In this document: positions 26,659-36,375 of the stretch, one piece after another
Layout of the letters: each line of letters opens with the position of its first letter
Position numbering within the stretch: position 1 is the stretch's first letter
Assembly: GCF_002101375.1 (NCBI RefSeq)
Contig: NZ_CP015207.1
Coordinates: 1,162,501 to 1,226,500 of the forward strand
Direction of reading: 5' to 3'
Length of the DNA: 64,000 nucleotides
Source: Sporosarcina ureae
GTDB taxonomy: Bacteria; Bacillota; Bacilli; Bacillales_A; Planococcaceae
Made by a program: the position numbers and the translations under genes
The notes under the pieces: model-generated
What the model saw: only the letters and a program-made list of their open reading frames with translations
Told to the model about the DNA's origin: nothing
The model's database searches: none

Positions 26659-27594
26659 ATGACGTGTGGCGTAGTGGGGCTATGAGCGGTTGTAGGGCGA
26701 CTTTGAGCGCTCAGGCCAAATGTATGAGCGAATCCAACGCAATATAGAGCGGTTAGCCAGCGGGATAGAGCGATCCGGCATGAACTATGAGCGCCTACAC
26801 GAAACTATGAGCGGAAACGCGTTCGCGCTGTTGCTCCACCTTAGAATGACGTGTGGCGTGGTGGGGCTATGAGCGGTTGTAGGGCGACTTTGAGCGCTCA
26901 GGCCAAATGTATGAGCGAATCCAACGCAATATAGAGCGGTTAGCCAGCGGGATAGAGCGATCCGGCATGAACTATGAGCGCCTACACGAAACTATGAGCG
27001 GAAACGCGTTCGCGCTGTTGCTCCACCTTAGAATGACGTGTGGCGTGGTGGGGGGCTATGAGCGGTTGTAGGGCGACTTTGAGCGCTCAGGCCAAATGTA
27101 TGAGCGAATCCAACGCAATATAGAGCGGTTAGCCAGCGGGATAGAGCGGGCATGAATTATGAGCACCTACACGAAACTATGAGCGGGAAACGCGTTCGCG
27201 CTGTTGCTCCACCTCAGAATGACGTGTGGCGTGGTGGGGGGCTATGAGCGGTTGTAGGGAGACTTTGAGCGCTCAGGCCAAATGTATGAGCGAATCCAAC
27301 GCAATATAGAGCGGTTAGCCAGCGGGATAGAGCGGGCAGGCATGAACTATGAGCACCTACACGAAACTATGAGCGGAAACGCGTTCGCGCTGTTACTCCA
27401 CCTCAGAATGACGTGTGGCGTGGTGGGGCTATGAGCGGTTGTAGGGTGACTTTGAGCGCTCAGGCCAAATGTATGAGCGAATCCAACGCAATATAGAGCG
27501 GTTAGCCAGCGGGATAGAGCGATCCGGCATGAACTATGAGCACCTACACGAAACTATGAGCGGAAACGCGTTCGCGCTGTTGCTCCACCTCAGA
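26659..27594. repeat. five 187-bp tandem repeats with 21-bp phased GAGCG cores
   Basis: Five near-identical head-to-tail units starting with ATGACGTGTGGCGT at 26659, 26846, 27033, 27219 and 27408. The unit lengths are 187, 187, 186, 189 and 187 bp. Each unit contains seven TGAGCG/AGAGCG cores: in unit 1 they start at 26684, 26705, 26726, 26747, 26768, 26789 and 26809, that is every 21 bp (last gap 20). About 62-65 bp without a core separates one set from the next, close to three 21-bp steps. The 13-16 bp between cores differ within a unit but are kept between units. No credible gene lies here, and terminators flank the array. Function unknown. Confidence 0.95.
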
Positions 27595-27599
27595 CATCA

Positions 27600-27642
27600 A
27601 GAAAAACCAGCATCTTCTATTCGAAGAGCCGGCTTTTCCATA
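27600..27642 (-). terminator. possible terminator of the GNAT gene
   Basis: Imperfect hairpin with arms around CCAGCATCTTC and GAAGAGCCGG, followed on the minus strand by a TTTTTCTTG run. Weak stem; placed between the array and the GNAT gene. Confidence 0.45.
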
Positions 27643-27676
27643 TAGTTATCCACTTTTCCAAAAAGGTCTTACCCTT

Positions 27677-28222
27677 TCAATAATCCGCTTCCACAATGGC
27701 ATACATATAGTGATCTTCCCATATACCATTAATAAACAGTAATTGACGCAACAACCCCTCACGCTGGTATTTCGCTTTTTCCAATACTTTGACCGAACCT
27801 ACATTACGAGGAGATACATAGGCTTCTATCCTATGCAAATTCGCTTTTTCAAACGCAAATTGATTAATGAGTGAGACTGCTTCAGTCCCAATGCCTCTTC
27901 CTGCTTGCCGCTGATCAATGGAATACCCCACAAAACCACTGGAAAACGGCAACCGTTTAATACTATACAATGAAATTTGGCCAATAATCATACTAGTTTC
28001 CGAATCAAAAATTCCGAAATTGTACTCTCGTCGATCACGCATTTGATAAAGTGATTCTCGAATTTTATCCCGTTGCATTGCTACTGTGTAATACGTATTA
28101 TCGTGTTTTGGTTCAAATTCTGTCCAGTATTCCTTATTGGCGATAAGTAGCTGGGTGAATTGATACGCATCATCTTCCGTGAGTATTCGTAGGTAGCACT
28201 GCTCCCCTTCGAGTAAAATCAT
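27677..28222 (-). CDS. GNAT N-acetyltransferase, RimJ/RimL type
   Basis: 181 residues with a RimJ/RimL-like GNAT fold. The pyrophosphate-binding loop region is YSIDQRQAGRGIGTEAV (about 102-118), and NHRL-type residues follow as LHRIEAYVSPRNVGSVKVLEKAKYQREG in part (LHRIEAYV, NVGSVKVLEK). It would acetylate an N-terminal alanine/serine of a ribosomal or other protein, or a small amine; the target is unknown. ATG after ATGAGGACAA. Single gene reading toward the 187-bp array. Confidence 0.87.
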   Translation of the reverse strand: MILLEGEQCYLRILTEDDAYQFTQLLIANKEYWTEFEPKHDNTYYTVAMQRDKIRESLYQMRDRREYNFGIFDSETSMIIGQISLYSIKRLPFSSGFVGYSIDQRQAGRGIGTEAVSLINQFAFEKANLHRIEAYVSPRNVGSVKVLEKAKYQREGLLRQLLFINGIWEDHYMYAIVEADY

Positions 28223-28453
28223 TTGTCCTCATCCTTTTCGAAGCATTCTGTTCTTACCTTCTACTTTATCTAATCGGTGCGAATGAAATGGAGATTCAGT
28301 ACAAGTTACCTGAATTCATTAATTCTTATTATAGTTTTTTTCCAGTTACAAGACAATAGAATGCCACATTTTCTCATTTGTAAAGGAATATTCATACTTT
28401 CCCACTCCATCGATCCGTAATCTCTGTATACTATTGTTCAGGAGGATTTTATC

Positions 28454-29191
28454 ATGCTAAGAATTATTTTGATGGTACTTTCGCTACTCATCATGATTGG
28501 AACTCATATCGCTGCAAATTTAATCCCACTTAACGGACTGACTACTTGGGAAATTGCTAATCGGGTACCAGTTCTATTCATGCCTGCAGAGTACGTTTTT
28601 TCAATTTGGATTGTGTTAGACCTGCTACTTGTCAGTTGGCTATACTTGTTTTCCAAAACATCAGCTAGACTCTCTTCATCCGTTGCCAATTTACGTGCAA
28701 TCTCGTTCTCGGTCAGCTGTTTTTTAAATATTGCATGGCTTTTATTATGGCATTATAGTTATTATTATTGGGCCATTGTGAGCGTAATTGCTTTATTAAT
28801 TTGTTTACTCGTGTTGTATTTCAGTTATGCAAAAATAGAGGGAACGAATCGCGAACGACTTCCGATCTCAGCTTATATGGCATGGATCTTTATCGCTGTC
28901 ATCGCGAATTCTACCTATGCTTTCAAATTCCACGATTGGACAGGATGGGGTTTGAGTGATCCACTATGGACAGTATTGTTCTTAACTCTGACTACAGCAA
29001 TCGCTCTACATTTTATGTATCACTACCATGACTATATGTTTAATTTAATTATTATTTGGTCTTTCATCGGTATTGCAATAAAAAATGGAACCGAGGAATT
29101 ATTTGTTTCTACAGCCGCTTTATTTCTTTCTGCAGTAATTGGTTTTATACTATTTATGGGTCAGCGTTTTTCAAAGTCCAAACAATTATAA
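28454..29191 (+). CDS. TspO/MBR-like membrane protein
   Basis: 245 residues with about seven to eight hydrophobic helices. The segment MPAEYVFSIWIVLDLLLV resembles the conserved PAxYxFxIWxxIY signature of TspO/MBR proteins, and W and Y residues are frequent. TspO proteins bind porphyrins and lipids; this is a longer, divergent relative, so the function is unsure. ATG after CAGGAGGATTTTATC. Single gene with terminator 29191-29223. Confidence 0.65.
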   Translation: MLRIILMVLSLLIMIGTHIAANLIPLNGLTTWEIANRVPVLFMPAEYVFSIWIVLDLLLVSWLYLFSKTSARLSSSVANLRAISFSVSCFLNIAWLLLWHYSYYYWAIVSVIALLICLLVLYFSYAKIEGTNRERLPISAYMAWIFIAVIANSTYAFKFHDWTGWGLSDPLWTVLFLTLTTAIALHFMYHYHDYMFNLIIIWSFIGIAIKNGTEELFVSTAALFLSAVIGFILFMGQRFSKSKQL

Positions 29192-29223
29192 CACGGTGCC
29201 AATCAGGCAGCCGTGTTTTTTTC
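29191..29223 (+). terminator. terminator after the TspO-like gene
   Basis: Stem ACACGGTGCC / GGCAGCCGTGT with a single bulged G, followed by a T7 run. Confidence 0.75.
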
Positions 29224-29292
29224 GTGATTATACCGTAAACTGGGGTATAGGTTAGAGTGTGGACTATCATGCTAGAGAGTGGAGGTTACGCT

Positions 29293-29634
29293 ATGTCAAA
29301 TTCAAAGTTATTGTCTTCTCTTAGTTATTTCAGTGTCTTTTTCGCTCCCCTTTTACTGCCAATCATCATTTATTTCGTTGCAGATGAATTCGAAGTTCGC
29401 CGTCATGCAAAAAAAGCACTCGTTTCACATATCGTCCCTATGGTATTACTAATAGCTGGTTTCATTATCATGTCCTTTTCGATCTTTTCCTTTAATACCG
29501 ACAGCATCACAAATGCAAACAGCAATATGATGTTCTGGGGATTCATTCCTATGTTATTCATTATTTTATATAGTTTATTGTTTGTAATTGTCCTGATTTG
29601 GAATGTATATCAAGGCATAAAAGTCTTGAAATAA
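29293..29634 (+). CDS. DUF4870-like small membrane protein
   Basis: 113 residues with three hydrophobic helices (about 7-30, 45-68 and 80-108). The short charged loop EFEVRRHAKKAL between the first two is the hallmark of DUF4870 proteins. The function is unknown. I use ATG 29293 behind GGAGG at seven bases; upstream ATGs lack a ribosome binding site. About 90 nt before map. Confidence 0.75.
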   Translation: MSNSKLLSSLSYFSVFFAPLLLPIIIYFVADEFEVRRHAKKALVSHIVPMVLLIAGFIIMSFSIFSFNTDSITNANSNMMFWGFIPMLFIILYSLLFVIVLIWNVYQGIKVLK

Positions 29635-29700
29635 GGATGGAAAGAACAAGCTAATCATTAAAAAAACATCAATAAAGTATGATATAGTAGAATTGAATAA

Positions 29701-30477
<777 letters not shown>

Positions 30478-30487
30478 TAGGAGAAAC

Positions 30488-30525
30488 GAGTGTGTGCGGG
30501 CATTTCCGTGCACACTCATTTTTTT
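30488..30525 (+). terminator. map terminator
   Basis: Stem GAGTGTGTGCGG / CCGTGCACACTC with G.T pairs, followed by T7. Confidence 0.85.
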
Positions 30526-30559
30526 GTACAAAGATTTTGAAAGACTGACATACTGGTTA

Positions 30560-30609
30560 AAAGAAAAAAACTGAAGAACAGCCTCCTAATATAAGGGCTG
30601 TCTTCAGTC
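30560..30609 (-). terminator. terminator of the DEAD-box helicase gene
   Basis: Stem ACTGAAGAACAGCC / GGCTGTCTTCAGT with one bulged A (30571-30584 / 30597-30609), followed on the minus strand by TTTTTTCTTTT. Confidence 0.85.
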
Positions 30610-30641
30610 TTTGCGTATCATCATGTGGAAGTTACGTTTTA

Positions 30642-31823
30642 TTATTTCTTTTTCTTAACTTTCGGCTTTGATTTCTTTGGTGCCGCTTTTTTCATTTCTT
30701 CCACTGTCTTAGAGTTTCCTTCGATCAGTTGTCCGTTGTACCAGACTTTTTGAACGGTTTTGATGCCTTTGGAAACTTTACGGTAGTCGCGTTCTTCCGT
30801 GTAAGATAGAAGTGTCAGGACTTCACCGTCTGCTCCTGCACGGCCTGTTCTTCCCGATCTGTGCACGTATTGCTCAGCTGTGTGTGGTACATCGACATGG
30901 ATGACGTGTGTCAGTCCTTCGATATCCAGGCCTCGCGCTGCTAAGTCTGTTGCAATCAGTATACGAATAGTACCTTTTCTGAAGTCTTCTAATGTCTTCT
31001 GGCGATCGAGTTTTTTCATATCCGAGTAGAGGACTGCAATTGGTGCATCGGTGTAAAGTAGTTTTAGTTCTTTCATACGCAATTGATCTACGTTATTCAT
31101 GAATGTTAGTGCGCGCACCCCTGATATTGCAGAGATCCCTCGAAGTACGTCGGTCTTTTTGCGTTCATCCACTTTTACGTAGGAATGAATAACTTCACCA
31201 CTATTTGGAATCTCATCCGCATTGACTTGTAGGCGGATTGGATCTTTCATCAGTTGCTTGGCAACCAGCTCGATTTCATCTGTAATTGTAGCAGACACAA
31301 CTGCCACCTGACGTTCAGGATTTGCTGCTTCAATTAAGCTTTTCACTAGTACGCGATATTCACGCGACAGAAGCTGATCCCCTTCATCAATGACCAAGTA
31401 TTGAATATCATACATTTTCAGCTTTCTTTCTCTTACTAATTCATTTAATCTTCCCGGTGTACCGACTACGATTGTTGGTTTTTTCTTTAGCTTTTCGATT
31501 TGACGTTGCATATTTGCACCGCCAATCAGCTGAGTTACTGTAACTGGAGTACCTTCAACCAACTCACGTATCACATTGACTATCTGCATAGATAGCTCTT
31601 GTGATGGCGTAATAATTAACGCTTGTGTCTTCGGTAGATTTCCGTCGACCATTTGAATCACAGGTAACGCATAGGCTAGTGTTTTCCCTGTCCCTGTTGG
31701 TGATTCAGCTACTATGTCTTTACCAGACAACATCTCGGGTATCATTTGAGACTGAATCGGCATAGGTTGTTTAAATTTCCATTTTGTGCGCAAAGATTCA
31801 TTCAGCTCGTCTAAAAAATTCAT
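30642..31823 (-). CDS. yfmL: DEAD-box RNA helicase, YfmL type
   Basis: 393 residues. Motifs in order: the Q-motif region with PMPIQSQMIP, motif I ESPTGTGKT, Ia TPSQELSMQI, Ib VGTPGRLNEL, motif II VIDEGDQLL (DEGD in place of DEAD), motif III SAT, then ATDLAARGLDIE and HRSGRTGRAG. A Lys-rich tail (PKKSKPKVKKKK) follows. The sequence pattern is that of YfmL, a ribosome-assembly helicase of B. subtilis that also deviates in motif II (DETD). Start ATG 31823. It lies 38 nt after the femX-like stop and is probably cotranscribed. Confidence 0.9.
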   Translation of the reverse strand: MNFLDELNESLRTKWKFKQPMPIQSQMIPEMLSGKDIVAESPTGTGKTLAYALPVIQMVDGNLPKTQALIITPSQELSMQIVNVIRELVEGTPVTVTQLIGGANMQRQIEKLKKKPTIVVGTPGRLNELVRERKLKMYDIQYLVIDEGDQLLSREYRVLVKSLIEAANPERQVAVVSATITDEIELVAKQLMKDPIRLQVNADEIPNSGEVIHSYVKVDERKKTDVLRGISAISGVRALTFMNNVDQLRMKELKLLYTDAPIAVLYSDMKKLDRQKTLEDFRKGTIRILIATDLAARGLDIEGLTHVIHVDVPHTAEQYVHRSGRTGRAGADGEVLTLLSYTEERDYRKVSKGIKTVQKVWYNGQLIEGNSKTVEEMKKAAPKKSKPKVKKKK

Positions 31824-31861
31824 TCGGTTCACTCTTTTCTGTAGTTGAGGACTTCAACCGG

Positions 31862-32905
31862 TTATTTTTTTTGAAGCTTCTTTTTCAACTTCTGAATTTT
31901 AGGCACTACTTTTACAAACATGTTATAAATGAACGGTTTGTATACTTTATCGATTTCACCGATAAATTCTGTTACGCCGTCTACCTGACAAAAACTGTTC
32001 TTAAAGTTATATAATCCATCTTGCTCACTATCGAGTACGAATACCCCACCAAGATCATACTGTTCCGCTCCGATTTCCAATCCCCACTTCATCATTTCAT
32101 AGTTCATTAGATAACTAGGATTAAGATTGCGCTTCGTGTTGGAACTGCCAGCGTATAAATAATACAATTTCCCATTATAGTTAATTGTTACAGCACCAGC
32201 TAAATAATCGTCTTCATGCTTTGCTATATAGATGCGTAAATCATCGAATGCTTCTCGCATTTTGACGAAATAATCATAGGAACGAATAGAGATTTGATTA
32301 CGAACAGACATTTCTTCATGGATTTCAAAGAATTTCTTTAAATATTCATCACTGCGAGAATAAGAAATCTCCACACCTTTACGTGCAGAGCTTCGGATTT
32401 TACTTCGTGTTCTGCTACGGAACTTAAGCATTAACGAATCTTCATCTTCGTCGGTCAATTTAACAATCATATTGTAACGAGGCTGTATTAAATCTTCTTT
32501 GCCCGCGCCTTCGTTGCGTACTATGTAACCTGCATCACGGTAAAGCTTGTCCAATTCATCTGTATACAGCTGTTCTGGATCCATTTTTAATGCAAAGGCT
32601 TTATGTTTTTTTACAAGCACCTCTGCCTCTTGAATTAATTCTTCAACCAATTTCTGATTATGTAAATCACAAATAGGTCCACGTGGTGCATATAGTAATG
32701 AAAAACCGCCTGGTACCTTCCGTATCAATAAGGACATAGCGGCTACAATTTCTCCATCTCGTTCTACGTATACTTGCTCATTACCCCAATCATCTTTAAC
32801 ATTTGCCCAGTTGGGATCTTGTGTAATTGAACGAAAGGGAGAATTTCTCATAAACGTTTCATATCTTTTAACATCTTCTGCATTGCTTTTATCTAAAATC
32901 GGCAC
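31862..32905 (-). CDS. FemABX-family peptidoglycan interpeptide bridge aminoacyltransferase
   Basis: 347 residues, a lipid II aminoacyltransferase of the FemA/FemB/FemX family with two GNAT-like subdomains. It shows QDPNWANVKDDWG, YAPRGPICDLHN (the usual GPV/I signature), KMDPEQ, RSRTRSKIRSSARKG, YYLYAGSSN, LMNYEMMKWGLEIGAEQYDLGG and FCQVDGVTEFIGEID in part. It transfers an amino acid from aminoacyl-tRNA to the stem-peptide lysine. Only one gene is seen, so a one-residue bridge or an intermediate is likely. Start GTG 32905 behind AAGGAG. The Asl-like ligase gene 2.2 kb away may act on the same bridge. Confidence 0.9.
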   Translation of the reverse strand: MPILDKSNAEDVKRYETFMRNSPFRSITQDPNWANVKDDWGNEQVYVERDGEIVAAMSLLIRKVPGGFSLLYAPRGPICDLHNQKLVEELIQEAEVLVKKHKAFALKMDPEQLYTDELDKLYRDAGYIVRNEGAGKEDLIQPRYNMIVKLTDEDEDSLMLKFRSRTRSKIRSSARKGVEISYSRSDEYLKKFFEIHEEMSVRNQISIRSYDYFVKMREAFDDLRIYIAKHEDDYLAGAVTINYNGKLYYLYAGSSNTKRNLNPSYLMNYEMMKWGLEIGAEQYDLGGVFVLDSEQDGLYNFKNSFCQVDGVTEFIGEIDKVYKPFIYNMFVKVVPKIQKLKKKLQKK

Positions 32906-33190
32906 TGCTCGAACACTCCTTACATTACTATAGCTCCGTACAATTTCCGTTTTGATCTTTTGAAAATCTTAAAGAACCGCACAGCCACAGCTCTATTAAG
33001 TGTAGCCTACTGTATTTTTCAAGTCAAGAATCGAAGAGTAGTTACCTGTCATTTAACAATGAAGTTTGAAAAACAAGTAGGAAATTACTATTAAATGAGA
33101 CAAGCTATTCCGTTATTAATCATAATAGCCTATACTAATAAAAGGGTATAAAGGTTTCATATAGCAAAATGCAAAAGGGGGCATTACATA

Positions 33191-34924
33191 GTGAAAGGTT
33201 CAGTACGCAACAAGTTAATAGCGCTCGCAGCACTTGTTATTTTTATTCCATTATTAGCTGTGGGGATCGTCAATTACTTTGTAGCGAAGCAAGAACTTGA
33301 GAAAGTTGGGGAAATGGGATTACAGAACGGGACTTATGCTGTTCTGGACTTAATCGATGAACTGAATGTTCAAGTAGAGAATGGTACAATAAGTTTGGAG
33401 AAAGCACAAGAACGAGCTAAAGACAAAATTATGGGACCTATGGCCACTGATGGCACTAGACCTATAAACAATCCAGCGAAATATGGGGAGAACTTCTACT
33501 TTTACGTTGTGGATGAGGAAGGTACTTTACTTGTACATCCACAGAAAGAAGGAGAAAGTCTCTATGAAACGAAAACAAAAGATGGCCGTTACTTCATTCG
33601 TGAAGTAATCTCAGAAGCTAAAAGCGGAGGTGGTTATGTACAGTATGACTGGCCGCTGCCAAGTAACTTGAATGTTGAAGCACCCAAAGTCACATACAGC
33701 CTACAAGACCCTAATTGGGGATGGATTATAGTGGCAGGGACTTATCTAGTAGATTTTAATGCTGGAGCAAAAAATGTTTTATGGTATACCTTAATTTCAA
33801 TCATTATTTCTATTATCGTGGGTGTTACACTATTCTCGATCTTCTCAGGGCGCCTAACATCATATATTAAGAATATCCGTCACATTACAGCTGAAATTGC
33901 GCAAGGGAAACTATCAGGCGAAGATATTCCAATCCGTTCACGTGATGAGCTCGGCCATTTAGCTGAAAACGTAAATACAATGAAAAATAATCTGAATGAA
34001 ATGGTCGGTCACACAAGACTTTCTTCAGACCGTATGAGAACATCTTCCGAAACACTTAGCGCAATCACGGAAGAAACAACAGCATCGGCTGACGAAATCC
34101 ATAGCGCTATTGCTGAAGTATCTTCAGGTGCAGTATTGCAATCCGAAGAAGCAGATATCGCGATTACAAAAGTTAGTCAATTATCTACATTGATTTCTAA
34201 AGCATCCGAGCAATATGAAAACGTAGTGACAGAAATGCGCAGCATGAACGATCTACAAAGTTCAGGTATGCAAAAAGCGGAGACTTTAGAGGAAAACTCT
34301 CAAAACTTCAACATTGTCATCAACGACTTGCAAGGGAACTTCTCACAACTTGTATCTAGAATGAATGAAATACAAACCATCGTCCAAACGATTTCATCCA
34401 TCTCTGAGCAAACGAACTTACTGGCATTAAACGCTAGTATCGAAGCCGCTCGCGCAGGAGAACATGGAAAAGGATTCGCTGTAGTAGCCAATGAAGTCCG
34501 CCATTTATCGGAAGACACGAATGAGGCAACTACGAAAGTTCGCGATCTCCTTGTGCATATTCGAAAAGATACGACAACTGCCGAAAATCAAATGAAACAC
34601 ACATTAGATTTGACGAGTAATCAAGAAGGCACGATTATAGAAACTAAAAATGCTTTCGAACAACTATCCGATTCCATTCTCAACATCACATCACTGTTGA
34701 AGACTATGGAAAATGATATGAACAGTATGGATGAAAATCGACAACATGTTGTTCAGGCAATAGATCAAATTGCAGCTGTCGCAACTGAATCGGCTGCCGC
34801 TACCGAACAAGTCAATGCATCCATCGATGAACAAAAAGCTGCAATCAGCACGATTATGCACGCTTCCCTTGACCTTCATACAGAAGCAGAGAATATGCAC
34901 GATCTAGTTGACCGATTTAGCTAA
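33191..34924 (+). CDS. methyl-accepting chemotaxis protein with Cache sensor
   Basis: 577 residues. TM1 at about 7-29, an extracellular single-Cache (sCache_2-like) domain at about 30-195 with [17 protein letters not shown] and [15 protein letters not shown]2 at about 200-220, HAMP at about 221-275, and a signalling domain with the conserved tip [19 protein letters not shown] (about 400-418) and the flanking Glu/Gln methylation helices. sCache_2 domains often bind small carboxylates; the ligand is unknown. No CheR-binding pentapeptide at the end. Start GTG behind AAAGGGGGC. Single gene. Confidence 0.93.
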   Translation: MKGSVRNKLIALAALVIFIPLLAVGIVNYFVAKQELEKVGEMGLQNGTYAVLDLIDELNVQVENGTISLEKAQERAKDKIMGPMATDGTRPINNPAKYGENFYFYVVDEEGTLLVHPQKEGESLYETKTKDGRYFIREVISEAKSGGGYVQYDWPLPSNLNVEAPKVTYSLQDPNWGWIIVAGTYLVDFNAGAKNVLWYTLISIIISIIVGVTLFSIFSGRLTSYIKNIRHITAEIAQGKLSGEDIPIRSRDELGHLAENVNTMKNNLNEMVGHTRLSSDRMRTSSETLSAITEETTASADEIHSAIAEVSSGAVLQSEEADIAITKVSQLSTLISKASEQYENVVTEMRSMNDLQSSGMQKAETLEENSQNFNIVINDLQGNFSQLVSRMNEIQTIVQTISSISEQTNLLALNASIEAARAGEHGKGFAVVANEVRHLSEDTNEATTKVRDLLVHIRKDTTTAENQMKHTLDLTSNQEGTIIETKNAFEQLSDSILNITSLLKTMENDMNSMDENRQHVVQAIDQIAAVATESAAATEQVNASIDEQKAAISTIMHASLDLHTEAENMHDLVDRFS

Positions 34925-34948
34925 TTATTTAAGTAAAGTAAGATATAA

Positions 34949-35080
34949 CGAGGCTGGGACAGAAGTAGAAAATCTATCGTAATTAACTAAAAGGACAAAA
35001 TTAAAACCGTGTGAATCCAAGATGCTTTTAACTTGGATTTACACGGTTTTTTCATTTTATTGAGTTTTGTCTCAGCCTCG
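34949..35080. repeat. GAGGCTGGGACA element enclosing a terminator
   Basis: A 132-bp element bounded by CGAGGCTGGGACA (34949-34961) and TGTCTCAGCCTCG (35068-35080), inverted copies with one G.T pair. Inside is a 19-bp near-perfect stem (35003-35021 / 35032-35050) with T and A tracts that works as a bidirectional terminator for the convergent chemoreceptor and ligase genes. A relative with the same end motifs lies at 51370-51617. Similar GAGGCTGGGACA intergenic repeats are known in staphylococci. Confidence 0.8.
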
Positions 35081-35082
35081 CT

Positions 35083-36300
35083 TTATTCTTCGACAGCATT
35101 TTTATACTTCTTGTAATAGTTGATTTGACGCATCAGTAAATACATTTTTCGCTTCATATGTTTATCTTTATTGTAAAATAAAGGATTACCATACTTTCCT
35201 GCTTTGATAAGCGATCGAATCTCTTTTTCCATAGGCGGATTATCGACAAACTTTTTCAATACTGCTTTCGGTACGACAGTGAATAAGAAATGGTCATCTA
35301 GATAGGTTAATGGCTTTTCCTTCTCGTATACCAAGTCATCGACCAAATACTTCGCCATATTCTCACCGCATTGCGTAATGTAATAACTCGAACGTCCTTG
35401 ACGGATATTCACTTCAAACGCTTTGAATTTGCCATCGCGTTCATCGTATTTCAAATCGAAGTTCCCGTAACCGACATAGCCAATTGCTTCAAGGAATTTA
35501 GCTAACTTCGTCATAATTTCTTCATCATACCGCGTAATCAATGCCGTATAATTTCCGATAGCCGTCATCGCACGTTCTTGTAATACCACCTGAGCCAATG
35601 TGATTAGCTGCGCTTTACCATGCTGATCAGCGTAATATACAGCATCCCACATATACGTATCATCCCCAGGAATGAAATCTTGGATGATCAGATCTTCTGT
35701 GTATCCACTGGCCTTAACCATTTGGATAATGCGATTGATTTCCTCATATGTATCAACTTTATAGATTTTCTGCAACCCGTCAAACGGATGACGATAATAT
35801 TGAACACCATCGCTCGGCTTGATGATGACCGGGAACAGTACTTCTTCTGTAAATGGTTCATCGGATAAACATGAATGGAAGTACGTAGAGGGTGTATCTA
35901 TTCCATGCTCTGCACATAATTTATAGAAGTTTTTCTTAATATACACGGCATTCATGATTTCTTCATCTATATAATTGAATAAGAAATCTTCTTGCAAAGC
36001 TTCTCGTTGCTCAATAATCAATCGGACATATAAATCGTCTGTTCCGACAAGCACTAATTTTTGATCAGCCGTACGGTATTTCTTCGCAATATCCCGTAAA
36101 AACTGAACAAATACTTTTGGATCGTGTAGACCGTGATTCAGTTCCTGGATATCTGTAATCGTACTATAGCTTGTAAATGGTAATGGTTCCCTACCAACAA
36201 TTACAGGTTTGATGCCATATTCTTCATGAAATGAAATTGCCATATTATAGGCATTAATATTAGTTCCGACAATAATCGGGATAAAAGAATGCTTACTCAT
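35083..36300 (-). CDS. ATP-grasp ligase, D-aspartate/D-glutamate ligase (Asl) like
   Basis: 405 residues: an N-terminal pre-ATP-grasp domain (IIVGTNINAYNMAISF), the ATP-grasp core with VIIKPSDGVQYYRHPF, and the C-terminal metal/ATP segment NFDLKYDERDGKFKAFEVNIRQGRSSYYIT in part (NFDLKYDERDG, FEVNIRQGRSS). Together with IIQDFIPGDD these match the pattern of Enterococcus faecium Asl, which ligates D-Asp to the lysine of the peptidoglycan precursor. Here the added residue may be D-Glu or D-Asp, possibly onto a FemX-added residue. Start ATG 36300 behind TTGGAGG. Last gene of the minus-strand run. Confidence 0.8.
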   Translation of the reverse strand: MSKHSFIPIIVGTNINAYNMAISFHEEYGIKPVIVGREPLPFTSYSTITDIQELNHGLHDPKVFVQFLRDIAKKYRTADQKLVLVGTDDLYVRLIIEQREALQEDFLFNYIDEEIMNAVYIKKNFYKLCAEHGIDTPSTYFHSCLSDEPFTEEVLFPVIIKPSDGVQYYRHPFDGLQKIYKVDTYEEINRIIQMVKASGYTEDLIIQDFIPGDDTYMWDAVYYADQHGKAQLITLAQVVLQERAMTAIGNYTALITRYDEEIMTKLAKFLEAIGYVGYGNFDLKYDERDGKFKAFEVNIRQGRSSYYITQCGENMAKYLVDDLVYEKEKPLTYLDDHFLFTVVPKAVLKKFVDNPPMEKEIRSLIKAGKYGNPLFYNKDKHMKRKMYLLMRQINYYKKYKNAVEE

Positions 36301-36375
36301 ATATTCCTCCAACAGACGTTTTTCCATTTAGTGTAGTTGCACTGAATTCGTAAGTCAAGAAAGGACCGTTCTTCA

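Noticed and set aside
26659-27594. CRISPR array
   Set aside because: Cores are only ~6 bp, the sequences between them are shared by all units, the period is 21 bp, and no cas gene is near.
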